This document shows, one piece after another, positions 1 to 10,054 of a stretch of 29,729 bases of DNA. Every line of letters starts with the position of its first letter. Position 1 is the stretch's first letter. The notes beneath the pieces are model-generated. The model saw nothing but the letters and a program-made list of their open reading frames with translations, was not told where the DNA came from and searched no databases. The position numbers were made by a program, and so were the translations under genes. Source of the stretch: Mnemiopsis leidyi. Lineage: Eukaryota; Ctenophora; Tentaculata; Lobata; Bolinopsidae. The stretch lies in assembly GCA_000226015.1 (NCBI GenBank), contig JH153077.1, forward strand, positions 2,314 through 32,042, given 5' to 3'.

Positions 1-752
1 AGCTTCTTGGGAAATTTTGCATTTAAATTATTGTAAATTACGAATTTTTGTCATATCACCCAATATCCTTACATCGACCCGTATATACTATATACGCTGT
101 TGACTCTGCATGTATACTAATCTGTTCTCTACCTTTACTATTGAGTTAGAATAATTTAATATCACTACTACAGCAGGCTGTGTTCTGACTTGATCTCGCA
201 ACGTAGTTGTGGTTAGTCACAGTTATCCCAATAATATCCCTGTGTTGCTATACGACCCTGATCTGCATTCAAACAGGTATCGGCCTCCAGCTCAGTTATT
301 AGCGTCCACATTGACGTAAGGGAGAAGTTAAGAAAAGTAACCATACATGCTTTGTGTAGTAGCAAGGTAAAAACTTGTCCTAAGCGATCTAAAAGACATT
401 TCTTCGGCTCGTATTATGACATTAGTTCAGATAATTCAAACGGCGTCTTTATTATATTATATTGTGTCGTGTCAGACTTCTGTCGTTTGATACTCAAATA
501 CTCAAATTGCGACAATGACCTATTTCTTTTGATTCGCAAACTTGGCAACAATTTTTTCCGTGCTCCGGATTTACTTTGAAAAAATAACTGCTTTACAGAC
601 AAAGAAAGTTATTTCGGGAGGGGTCACAAATCATAACCAATTAGAAGCTAAAACGCACTTTTCCCTACTTTTGAATGGTTAAAATTTGTGCCCCCTCGCT
701 AAAATAACTTTCTCTATAACCCTCCTTAAATTCGATATTTTTCCATAGGAGA
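1..752. other. Upstream region of the GPCR gene, no gene recognised
   Basis: The short ORFs on both strands (352-579 and 414-602) have no recognisable domain and overlap each other, so I treat them as chance. The stretch is AT-rich. An acceptor-like pyrimidine-AG ending at 748 lies 4 bases before the GPCR start codon, so part of this region could be a 5' UTR intron of that gene. Confidence 0.5.
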
Positions 753-1852
753 ATGGACGGTGGCGACTATGACAATCTGACAGTGTTCGCCATTTCCTCC
801 CCAGAGTACCGCTTGTCCCTTGCAAGTGTAACTTTACTAGCAGGCGTGGTTTCAATACTGGGTAATATATTAGTCCTGGCCGCAGCAATACGTGGTGCTA
901 TCAAACTGGACAAGATTTCCGTTTTCTTGATCAAGAACATTTCTGCTGCAGACCTAGCATACGCACTATTTGTCATTCTTCAGGTGAATATGAGTTTACA
1001 TTTTCTGTAGTTTTAAAAAGATGCGGCTCCAATTCATTTCAATTTTCATATTTCTTCCTAATAACATACTTTTCTCACATGATTTTAAAGATTTTGATAT
1101 AACATATTCCGTCATTTCAGGTTGGAGTTTCCTTGATCATAGATGGCTGGTCTTTCGGACCTGTCTGGTGTCATCTGTCCACCTACCTCGAGCTGACCCT
1201 CTCTGCTGCAGACATCCTTCTAATCTGCGCTCTCAACATCACCAAACTAACTGTCATCCTCAAACCCTTCGCAGCCCGACAGTGGACCAACAGGACTGCG
1301 TACGTGATTGTAAGTCTGATCTGGGTTAGCTCTAATGTGTACCCCGTCATAGAGAGCCTGCTCCGGGATGTAGTGTTCGACTACCGGTCTTATAGGTGCA
1401 CTTTTCTACACGAGGCAGGTGTTTGGGCGTGGTCGGACCCTGTCTTTGTGGTGATGGTAGTGGCACTTCCAACTATGTTTATCGTCAGTTCGACTGTCTG
1501 TTTGCTGTTCTACGTGAATAGAGTTTCTGGGATTCACAAGGAAGCTGTCTTCACTAGTATCTGGATATCTGGGATTTTTCTTGTGTCTTATGCTCCTATG
1601 TGCACGTATGTTCTCGGAGAAAAATGGATTCTTCATGAAAAGGACCCTGATCTTCTTCTCAAAGATTCCGTATATAAGAACTTGTATCGGGTCGGCCTGT
1701 TCTTGAAATTTATAAACAGTGTGGCCAACCCTTTTATATATTACTCCACTATCATGAGCTTCAATTTATATGTTAAAAGTTTGTTTGGACAGAGAAAGTT
1801 CAAGATAAACCGAGGAGTAAGGGTGAAATGTAAGCATACTACCACACATTAG
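753..1852 (+). CDS. Rhodopsin-like (class A) seven-helix G-protein-coupled receptor, orphan
   Basis: Two exons, 753-983 and 1121-1852, joined in phase 0 across a 137-bp GT/AG intron, give 320 aa with seven hydrophobic segments. Seen: TM1 with GN (N38), TM2 with the class A aspartate (AADLAY, D67), the TM3-start Cys C94 and its ECL2 partner C170, TM4 Trp W144, TM6 with a YAP proline, and NPFIY (280-284) at the end of TM7. The intron interrupts TM2. A sequon (N8) lies in the short N-terminus. The DRY position at the end of TM3 reads TKL (118-120). Family knowledge: plasma-membrane receptor coupling to heterotrimeric G proteins. The ligand cannot be inferred; such diverged receptors are numerous in cnidarians and placozoans. 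The ATG at 753 is the first in frame and directly precedes a plausible N-terminal ectodomain. Confidence 0.86.
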
Positions 1853-2263
1853 CAACAATACAATTTGAGCATAGTTTTACTACCATTTCTTAAATTATCT
1901 GATCTAATTTATAAAGAGAGTATGAAATGACAAAAAAGTCTAAGAAAAACTACGCTGCGTACTGATTGACAATTATAATATAAGCAACTATTTTGATTTA
2001 TTATGAAAAATTGGCCGGGTTTTCTTGTGAAGAACTTGACATAAGACTTTTTGGCCTGTTATTGTTGGGCAAATGTGCTCTTTGTTAGAAAAGTAACTGA
2101 CGCTTGAGTACCATTGAGACTATCTAATTCTGTGAATTTATTCTTTTTTTTAGCTTGGAAATTGGCAATAAAATTAGATCTAATATTTAATTTTTGAGCA
2201 AATACAACACAACCTACACCAAAGAATCTCGCTAATCGAAAAGCAGACATCTGGTCATCAAAT
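1853..2263. other. Region between the GPCR and SMCR8 3' ends, with a tentative minus-strand C-terminal ORF
   Basis: The convergent 3' ends of the GPCR (+) and SMCR8 (-) meet here. A minus-strand open frame from about 2274 to 2059 starts just beyond the SMCR8 stop in a different frame. It begins with an acidic HEFDDQMS segment and then a hydrophobic FFGVGCVVFAQKL stretch. It could be a frame-shifted or alternatively spliced SMCR8 C-terminus, but the match is weak and no intron of workable length separates it from the preceding exon. The rest (1853-2058) is AT-rich and shows nothing. Confidence 0.3.
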
Positions 2264-5200
2264 TCATGGTTTAGCTACCTGAGCAAAGCTTTCAGCCGTC
2301 TTTACATTTATTCCGCTGCGTTTGCATTGAATCAGACTATACTTTGCAAGATGACTTAGCTTCAGCTCTGAAAACAGTTCAACCATTTAGCTTGTTAGTA
2401 CTCCAGTCTCACCCCACTCAAGCTCACAACAATATGGACTATTTCAATATTCTTATTACTAGTTAGTAAGTACATCGCTGATAACCAATACTCACCACTA
2501 AGTACAGAGGTGCAGGTATACTGGGGGCAGGTAACTCACCACTAAGTACAGAGGTGCAGGTATACTGGGGGCAGGTAACTCACCACTAAGTACAGAGGTA
2601 CAGGTATACTGGGGGCAGGTAACTCACCACTAAGTACAGCGGTGCAGGTATACTGGGGGCAGATAACTCACCACTAAGTACAGAGGTGCAGGTATACTGG
2701 GGGCAGGTAACGAACAACGACAGTGCATTCCTGAAGGAGCAGCAGATTTCTTCCTCCTCGTTACCCAGTATAATTACCGGACGTCCACTCAACACGGAGA
2801 AGACGTAATCTTTGTAACTGTTTTCTGGGGTGTGTAATGTATAGTCAGTGTAATGTATAGTCAGTGTAATGTATATTCAGTGTAATGTAAAGTCAGTGTA
2901 ATGTATAGTCAGTGTAATGTAAAGTCAGTGTAATGTATAGTCAGTGCAATGTATAGTCAGTGTAATGTATAGTCAGTGTAATGTATAGTCAGTGTAATGT
3001 AAAGTCAGTGTAATGTAAAGTCAGTGTAATGTAAAGTCAGTGTAATGTATAGTCAGTGTAATGTAAAGTCAGTTTGATGTAAAGTCAGTGTAATGTATAG
3101 TCAGTGTAATGTATAGTCAGTGTAATGTATAGTCAGTGTAATGTATAGTCAGTGTAATGTGTAGTCAGTGTAATGTATATCCAATGTTTCAGTTCCAATG
3201 TTCCAGTGTGATATATTAACTTTAAAGTCACATGTAAGTATATGTTTAATGTATAACATGTAATGTAGAGCAGAATTATCACGTAGGCAGAACATATAGT
3301 TATGCGCCCAAAATAAAAAAAGAAATGTACATGAATTAAGCACGTGTATACTTCCTTTATCAGAACTTGGGTGGTAAAACGAACACTAAGCTTTCAATGC
3401 AACGCTTTTTTGTACAATATAGAGTTTGACTTACTGAGGATGTGTCGAAATCGGAAAAGATCAAGCTCAATAGTTTTTGGGCAGCAACAGGCAACCGATT
3501 GTTTAAGCTTCTGCTCCTTCGGATCTGAAGTCAGTGCTAATGATCATAATTGTCCTATTCATGCTATTGAAGCAGTGCTCGGAAATTTAATCGATTAGGG
3601 GAAGAACAATCTTAAATCTTTTTTATTACTGAACAGAATCTCATGATGCTACAACACAAACAGGGCAACATTTTCAATTTCACCTTTTAGACCAGTAAGC
3701 AAACTCACGGGGCAACAGAGAAACGTTAAAGGGACTGATGAAGAAAGGGCTAGAAGGACTGAGAGCGTAGTTGAGTTGTGGACTAGGTAAAATGTCATAG
3801 TTGTACCCCTGCAATAGGAAGAGGGTGCAATTAAAAACGGTTAAACTGAAAAGCTGAAACTAAGCAGAAATTAAACTTGACCGAGAACACAATATCATGA
3901 TAGATTGTGCATGGTCACATCCACAAATTCCGAACGTTGACCACCTCAAGAGACTTATCACCCCTTCTTCCCTCCTCTCCCTCCTCTCCCTCCTCTTCCT
4001 CCCCATAGACAGTCTCGTTTGTGGCCCAGTCTATATCGTTGAAGTGCTCGTATTGGTCGTAGAAGGTGGACTCTCCCACGAAGGTGGTGAAACCCTCCTC
4101 AGGACTGTCTGATAGAGGAGGGGAGACGTAGAACTTGGTACTTCCTACCTGGTCTTCCAGCTTCTGCTCCTGAATGTATACATCATCGTCAAGAACTTAT
4201 ATGTATTATATTAGATCAAAATATAATCTGCAATTGTACTGTACAAGCAGAATACAGTAGAACCTCGATTTACCGTGCCTTCAGCCCTTTCCCCCGCGAG
4301 GCCCGGTAAATAGAGGTTTTAATGTACTCTAATTATGTAATTTTATAATCTTAAAATGTACTAATTTTCCGTAATTTTCCGTAAGTTACCGTTGTGGTGT
4401 TTGAGTTCTTTTCCTCTGATGACAAGAAGGTTAGCCTTGGAAACTGAAAGAAAACGTAACCTAGAAATCGGAACTAATTACTAAGATGTATTTATTACAG
4501 TGAAACTTCCAACTAAAAAATCTTGCTATAGTTTTTCTGCCCATGCGATTGATTACATTACATTTTACAGTTTCGCACTTTATCTGTTCGCAAAATGCCA
4601 AAAATCTACTGGTCTGAGACTTGCTTTGCTAGCAGAGTCGACAATCAGACATCTCTCCAATGAGATAATATCACAACTGCATTAAGGAACTTTAACAGCA
4701 ACAAAGTGACTTTGAACATCACAACTGCGTTAAGGAACATGAACAGTAGCAAAGAAAGTTCAAGCGGTACCTGCAAGGCGTAACGTCCAAGAGCTAACGT
4801 AGAAGTTTTACTGTTAGCTTGAGTGTGTAAACTACCTGATGTACCTAGTATAGTAGGAAGAATATACAATCAGATGAATAATAAAATATAAGAGAAGATG
4901 TAGTCCCTACATATATTTTCTAGAGAGTGAGAGAGTCGCATGGCGTCTATTTACTGTGAAACACATTACAATTCAAACAAACTGGTGACGATGAAGTTCA
5001 ACGAAAATATTTTTTCTGTAAATTACCAACTGTTTTAGTATAATAGAATAGTATAAAACCTCCCCAGTATAAAACCTCTCCAGTTGTTACTTTCTAGTTT
5101 CTCAATTTCAATTTTCAGACTGTCAAAAAAAGAACCACTGTCGCAGTTCTGCAAACCTTTACTTCTGAAGAGCTGCTTGATGGATCTCTCTAAAAAGCAG

Positions 5201-6951
5201 TAAGCTATGGGAACAAGGTTCTCTAGCTCCCGTAAAGATTCTTCGCCCGTCTGGATAGCAGCACTTTTAGCGTAGTCTAAGACAGAGGGGGAATTTAGTC
5301 ACCAAGTAGGGAAGTTTAAACTACAATATTTGCTGTTAAGTAAGGCGTGTATATTAGTCAGCACTATAAAATAATAGGTGGTGGTGTTCAAATATCAATT
5401 GTAGGAAACTGAAACTACAATAGGCTCGGTCTGTCACCCAATAAGTAGGTTTACTTTTTAGGTTCTAGAATGTATGAATTGGCCTGTAATATCAGCTGAA
5501 GTTTTCGTATCATCAATGGCATCGTCAACTTAAGTATTCATAGCATCGGAAATAGTGAACATAAGTCTTCATGGGTCCATGGAAATGTCAACAAACTAAT
5601 AATAGCAGTTTCAGTAACCAAAGTTACTCAATCTCAAGTATAAAATAGTGATACCACGTCAGTGATATTGCGAGTAACGACTAATATATCAAATTACCCT
5701 GTTGCTGTTCCCTTAGACACGGAAGACTTCTCCGGCTTTGTCCCAGTTTAGAGCAGCTAGTCTCGCTGCACGAGGACGAAGGAAATAGAGGAAGATAAAG
5801 GTCATCTTTAACTCGTTCATCGATCTGGGCCGGTTCATCTTCTGAGTAGGTTGTGGAGGGCAGGCGGAATTTGCTCTCCATTTCGTTCAACCACCAGTTT
5901 ATTTGTCTGCACTGCATTAGATTTGGCTTTGAATTTAAAACTGCCCTAATGGATGTCGAAAATAGTTTGTGATTAAAAACTTGCGAATAACGGTTTACAT
6001 AATATATCGCAAAACATCAGTTTAACATAACGTCAGAAACAATTTGTGAAGAAAAATGTAAATTTTTACAAATCTACATCATTATTCAACCTCTATAATG
6101 TCATTTCGAAATTCGACTCTCTTCTTCAGCATCTCGGAATGAAATACTCCGATATTCTCGTTGTGGCACACTTTGGAGATTTTCTCAAAACAGGTTTTGA
6201 TGGGACTGATGTTATGAAATAGGGAATCAGGCGAGAGGGTAATAAAAGACAGAGTAAATATCCGTGAGTATCCTGAGGGGAGAGGATTTCTTGAGAGCGT
6301 AACATTAGGATTTAGGATGATACCTAGATTGAAGAAAGTGGGAGAGACGAAACTGATGAATTAGGAATACAATGTGATCATGCTCCCTAATTCAATCAGC
6401 AGTACCTTGCATATCATAGTTATTCTATCATTGAATATTATTATTCTTAGTGAACTGTATAGAGGTCAATAGTAAACTTTCATTTCTCACCCCTTGCTTT
6501 TACATCGTGTAAGTTGAAGTAGTGAACCAGAGCAGAGATCCTGGACCTGGTGTGTTGATATAACATTGTTGTGTCTGCTGGAGCATATGTTGGTACTCCA
6601 GCATGGGTACCTGTGTAATCGACAGCCATCACCTGCACTGAGCATTGCTTAATGTTATAATTCGGTCAGAGAAGTGTTGTGCTTTTGACTGATTTCTTAG
6701 CGAAACTAAATTTGTAAACTTTTTGTTTTTTTGTCATAAAAGTATATGCTCTAACTTTTAAGTGAAGTGGTTTAAATAATACGATGATAAATGCTTTTAC
6801 CAATAAAATTCCCGATTTCTTCTCTCTTATTCTTGTCGATGTCGTTCGGTATAATTGTTAGAGGAAGGGGGCCATGTATTTCAGAAAATTCGGCTAACAC
6901 AACGTAACGATCTTTCGTGGAAAATCTCCCCCGCAACAGCTGAAAGGACAT
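2264..6951 (-). CDS. SMCR8: SMCR8-like longin/DENN protein (C9orf72-SMCR8-WDR41 complex subunit)
   Basis: Eight minus-strand exons agree in phase: 6951-6801, 6637-6491, 6272-6091, 5911-5698, 5276-5091, 4195-3962, 2824-2672 and 2367-2279, giving about 452 aa. If the last donor is not used, four more codons lead to a TGA at 2266-2264. Exon 1 carries LAEFSEIHGPLPLTIIPND, like the SMCR8 longin start. Exon 2 ends in DVKAR and exon 3 continues GYSRIFTLSF, so the conserved ARG with the GAP arginine finger (human R147, here R99) is kept across the junction. Exon 7 has VFSVLSGRPVIILG followed by EEEE, the DENN-core signature. Exon 6 is acidic. Family role: with C9orf72 and WDR41, a GAP for Arf/Rab GTPases acting in autophagy and at lysosomes. 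The protein is about half the length of human SMCR8, mostly through a shorter linker. The exon 3 donor (GTTGAA) is weak and the C-terminus is unresolved. Confidence 0.85.
2491..2710. repeat. 44-bp minisatellite, 5 copies, over the SMCR8 exon 7 splice donor
   Basis: Five head-to-tail 44-bp units (2491-2534, 2535-2578, 2579-2622, 2623-2666, 2667-2710), nearly identical, with single changes in units 3 and 4. Read on the minus strand, each unit carries CCCCCAG and the donor GTGAGT. The copy next to exon 7 (2667-2710) supplies the end of that exon and its in-phase donor, so the array multiplies an exon-intron boundary. Confidence 0.95.
2833..3180. repeat. 16-bp minisatellite, 21 copies plus a partial one, in an SMCR8 intron
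   Basis: The unit TGTAATGTATAGTCAG repeats in perfect 16-bp register from 2833 to 3168, with a partial copy to 3180. The main variation is TATAG versus TAAAG at the same site, in an irregular order along the array; single units have TATAT or GTAG, a TGCAATG, or a TTTGATG. The array ends about 8 bases from the exon 7 acceptor on the minus strand. Confidence 0.96.
4253..4326. mobile_element. Short pogo/Tigger-like MITE flanked by TA
   Basis: The left end reads TACAGTAGAACCTCGATTTA and the right end, reverse-complemented, reads TACATTAAAACCTCTATTTA; both continue into ACCGKGCC. The pair forms imperfect terminal inverted repeats of about 27 bp around a short CCTTTCCCCC core, with TA at both ends as expected for Tc1/mariner-pogo insertion. 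It is only about 70 bp, non-coding, and lies in an SMCR8 intron. A relative occurs at 29381. Confidence 0.65.
4669..4766. repeat. 48-bp tandem duplication
   Basis: Two diverged copies of a segment starting ATCACAACTGCRTTAAGGAA, offset by 48 bp (the TCACAACTGC match is at 4671 and 4719), lie in an SMCR8 intron. A minus-strand ORF across them repeats a leucine-rich phrase because 48 is a multiple of three; I do not regard it as a gene. Confidence 0.75.
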
Positions 6952-7421
6952 GAATTTTCTGAAATTGAACGCAATTCATTGGTCTATGCAATAGCAGATA
7001 TCAGCAACAACAGTAACTTCTTTTGAGTGTTTAAACAAAGTGTAAAAGTACACCTGTGAAGAAGATCCATCAGAGGAGGACATGTATGAGGTATTTGCTA
7101 TCTCTAAGTAGTTCATACAGAAATACAAAATGTAGGCAACTCAAAAGGCTTTGATCTTCGTCAAACCATGGTGAGTCACGCAATGCAATAAGACATTCTG
7201 CAACTGATATGATATCAGACAAAAAATAATGTTAGGTATTTAATAGGTTACTTTATAGCTATCTTCTGTATTTAATTTTTATTTTGATAGCTGCAAATCA
7301 CTTTTTTAACACAATTCAATAATATAAATATACACCAATTCAAAATACGAAATATAAATAAAAAATATTAAAGGTTTCAAAATATGGTTAACATAGAAAC
7401 AACAAATTTGATTTAAGAAGT
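6952..7421. other. Spacer between FBXL4 (3' side) and SMCR8 (5' side)
   Basis: About 470 bp, AT-rich, with no coding potential seen. A minus-strand AATAAA (7278-7283) lies about 140 bp past the FBXL4 stop and could be its polyadenylation signal. The SMCR8 promoter should lie in the remainder. An acceptor-like TTTCAG just upstream of the SMCR8 ATG (about 6958) suggests a 5' UTR intron. Confidence 0.4.
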
Positions 7422-9284
7422 TTAAATGATATCATTTAAGTAGAGTCTGTCATCATCAAAATTAAAAACTGCATCTTGGGATTTGCTTGCAAAAGTTGCT
7501 ACATCTTTGATAGAGGTAGTTGATGAAAGTTTCTGCAAGTTCGCAACATCTTTAACCGACACTTTCAGACAATATGATACATCCAATATTGAAAGATTGG
7601 TACATGCCAATATCAATGTTTTTAAGGCAGGATATGTAATATGCTTTGAGCCACAAATATCCAGCTGCTCCAACATCAAACACCCTCTCGACAGATCAAT
7701 CAAACCTGCATCAGTTGTTTCATTGTGTGCAGTTAGTATTAAAACCATAATATTTGGACAGGCACAAGCAACATTTGGTAAAATATCTGAATGCAAACCT
7801 ACGCTCAAACAAAAACCCAAGTCTAACTCAGTTATGGTTTTTCCGTGAAAATGCAAAAATTGGGAAATACAACTAAAGTTTAGTTTATCCCAATTCCACA
7901 ATTGAATACCTCTCAGTGCACCGCAAGGACTTTTAGTAATTGAGTTGATAACAGCATCTTGGTCTGCAATAAGGGATGGGGACCCTAAATTTAGCCATTC
8001 AAGATTCTTAAGCCTGTTTAACAAACAGAGCAGTTCTGATGTTGTGATTAAAGTGTGAGAAACATCCAAATACTTCAATTTCTTTAAGTTTGTTAGCCAA
8101 GAGACACATAACTGAAGCCCATTATTACAATAAGAAATATCTAAAAGTATCAGATTTGAACAATATATTGCTAAAGTTTCAAGAACAGAAGAAGCAAGCA
8201 TCTGGCAGGCAGAAAGACGCAACTCAGACAAGTAAGGAACATTTCTCAGAAAAGAGCACAATGTAGAAGTTGATATCTGATTATTTGATCCTAACCATGA
8301 TAAATCTAACTTTTGGATAACAGAACAGCATTTTGATATATTAAGGATAGATTGATCAAATAGCACTCGGTAAAATGGTCGAAGATTGATGCATGTGTAC
8401 AAAACAGGATCTCTTGATAGGCGATGAAACAATTTATTGATACGACTTGATCTGGTTAAGTCATCAACATTGAGGAATCCAAGAATCTTCATAATGATTT
8501 CACTCGGCAGTGAATCTATTCCATGAGGCTGAATTATTGAGACTGATGCTGTATTATGACACATGTCATGACCTTCAATTGGTATTTCTAAAGGCATCCT
8601 GACATTGAAAACTGATTGTGAATCCACTGCTAATAAAACATGGCTGTTTTCAACCTCATTACAGTTTGTTTCTTTAACATATTTTTCTCCTATCAATTTG
8701 ATAGCATCTATTTGAGGGTAATATTCTGATTTGGATGCATCAAGTTCTATCCTTATCGTATCAACTGGAGTGAGTGTCTTAGGAAATTCAATAAGATTAA
8801 GGCAGTACTGATGATCAGTTGAACTTTCAGATTGACTTGCTTGTTCCCAGAGTACTTGCCACCGCCTTCTACTGTGGTCCATTCTATTTAAATACTGGCT
8901 TGTTGCTAATATGCGTTTTACAGACCCAGGAAAAAAGTTTTCATATATCTTTACAGCAGTAGCCATCACTGGAATAGAAAATGAGCATTCCATAAAGTCT
9001 GTGTAGGGGAACCATTTTGGGTTTAGTAAACAAGGAAATGCTTTGTAAGACGGACGTTGATAGAAAGCTTTCCCATAATGACGAAAAGTAGCCGAATCCC
9101 AATTGTCTCCGTAGAATGACATTTTTGATGGTGTGCCACAGACATTTCGTATGACATTGGATGTAGAATAAGGAGATCCATATTCACTACTAAAACTTCC
9201 CACTGACACAGGAAATTGCTCACATGCCATGCTGTGATGTAATTTTAGTTGCCAAGTGTTAATGAAAATTAAAGCACTAATCAT
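7422..9284 (-). CDS. FBXL4: FBXL4-like F-box/leucine-rich repeat protein
   Basis: A single uninterrupted ORF of 620 aa from the ATG at 9284; human FBXL4 is 621 aa. The N-terminal third is the FBXL4-specific jelly-roll region: it opens with SFSSEYGS near residue 30 and includes ECSFSIPVMATAVKIYE and RRRWQVLWEQ. An F-box follows at about 256-302 (LPSEIIMKILGFLNVDDLTR), then about ten leucine-rich repeats to about residue 595 (LRLSACQML, LNLGSP, LDLGFCLSVG, LDVSYCLKVS). Family role: substrate receptor of an SCF (SKP1-CUL1) ubiquitin ligase at the mitochondrial outer membrane that limits mitophagy by degrading BNIP3/NIX. A second in-frame ATG at codon 19 could be the true start; the first 18 codons are not conserved. 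The lack of introns contrasts with the exon-rich neighbours and suggests a retrocopy or intron loss, but the frame is intact. Confidence 0.94.
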   Translation of the reverse strand: MISALIFINTWQLKLHHSMACEQFPVSVGSFSSEYGSPYSTSNVIRNVCGTPSKMSFYGDNWDSATFRHYGKAFYQRPSYKAFPCLLNPKWFPYTDFMECSFSIPVMATAVKIYENFFPGSVKRILATSQYLNRMDHSRRRWQVLWEQASQSESSTDHQYCLNLIEFPKTLTPVDTIRIELDASKSEYYPQIDAIKLIGEKYVKETNCNEVENSHVLLAVDSQSVFNVRMPLEIPIEGHDMCHNTASVSIIQPHGIDSLPSEIIMKILGFLNVDDLTRSSRINKLFHRLSRDPVLYTCINLRPFYRVLFDQSILNISKCCSVIQKLDLSWLGSNNQISTSTLCSFLRNVPYLSELRLSACQMLASSVLETLAIYCSNLILLDISYCNNGLQLCVSWLTNLKKLKYLDVSHTLITTSELLCLLNRLKNLEWLNLGSPSLIADQDAVINSITKSPCGALRGIQLWNWDKLNFSCISQFLHFHGKTITELDLGFCLSVGLHSDILPNVACACPNIMVLILTAHNETTDAGLIDLSRGCLMLEQLDICGSKHITYPALKTLILACTNLSILDVSYCLKVSVKDVANLQKLSSTTSIKDVATFASKSQDAVFNFDDDRLYLNDII

Positions 9285-9896
9285 TGGCAATAGAAAATCG
9301 GGGTGTGGTCAAATTCAAAATCGCTAAGGGAGGAATTGACATAACATTAACTTGTTTTGGCACATTGAGATACTGCCTAGCCATCGAATTAATCAATAGC
9401 CCGTTATTAAACAGAATGATGGGGTGCTCTCATATTTCGAGTAAGCAGTGCATAATCAACAAATTCTTGAGTCTTAAACAGATAAGGCCTTATGGTGTGG
9501 TAAATAAGACCCTCTTTAAAACTTTGATGATAAAAAGGATGACTTATGTCCATAATCAGACTTTAAGAAAAATATTTCATTTTCCACAATCAGAGCTGAC
9601 AATCTTACAAAAGCTTCAATATATACAACCGGGACCATCCTGTGTAGGTCTAAATTTTCAGGCGATTATACGTTTTGGCATCCCCTCAGATCGTACAGTG
9701 TGGCTTTTTCTTAGAGTATCTAATTATAAAAGTGATCGTTGTATTTTCGGTTCATTGTGTATAAATAACTGTACTATTTGAAAAGTTGTAAATAAAAAAT
9801 TTAATGAACAATGAAACACAGATCAAGTTGAATTGTGAATAATCATAAATTGACAACCAATTTCGAGATGTTACATAAAAATGTTAAATGTCATAA
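9285..9896. other. Region upstream of FBXL4, no gene recognised
   Basis: It should contain the FBXL4 promoter. A plus-strand open frame (9284-9781, 165 codons, no ATG at its head) has no recognisable domain, low-complexity composition typical of AT-rich chance ORFs, and begins inside the opposite-strand FBXL4 start. I do not call it. Confidence 0.4.
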
Positions 9897-10018
9897 CCTC
9901 ATCCTCAGGTTTATTGCGGTGATACCCGACTCCAAACTCTCGCAGCCCAAAGTAGTCGGCCACGGATATAATCTCGTCAACCTCATGAGTGCTCAGGTCA
10001 GCTTCTTCAAAAGGTTTC
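9897..10018 (-). pseudogene. Orphan exon remnant resembling the end of a BTB/POZ domain
   Basis: The minus strand encodes about 40 residues, KPFEEADLSTHEVDEIISVA then DYFGLREFGVGYHRNKPEDE, followed by GTTATG as a possible donor. The helix pattern with ADYFGL resembles the last helices of BTB/POZ domains (inference). In-frame stops precede it immediately, no matching exons were found on either side, and a transposon-like element starts about 36 bp away. It may be a relic, or one exon of a gene whose other exons I could not identify. Confidence 0.33.
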
Positions 10019-10054
10019 TATTTCTTCTATTTCTCCTCAATAAATTTGTTGCAA

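Noticed and set aside
2586-2795. 69-codon minus ORF as a gene of its own
   Set aside because: It is SMCR8 exon 7 running into the 44-bp repeats, which only stay open for two copies.
3344-3598. 84-codon plus ORF in an SMCR8 intron
   Set aside because: No domain, no conserved start context, no splice partners seen.
4645-4869. Minus-strand leucine-rich ORF
   Set aside because: Its internal repetition comes from a 48-bp tandem duplication in an SMCR8 intron; no independent coding support.
9284-9781. Plus-strand open frame of 165 codons
   Set aside because: It begins at a TTG opposite the FBXL4 start, has no domain or signal peptide, and looks like chance in AT-rich DNA.
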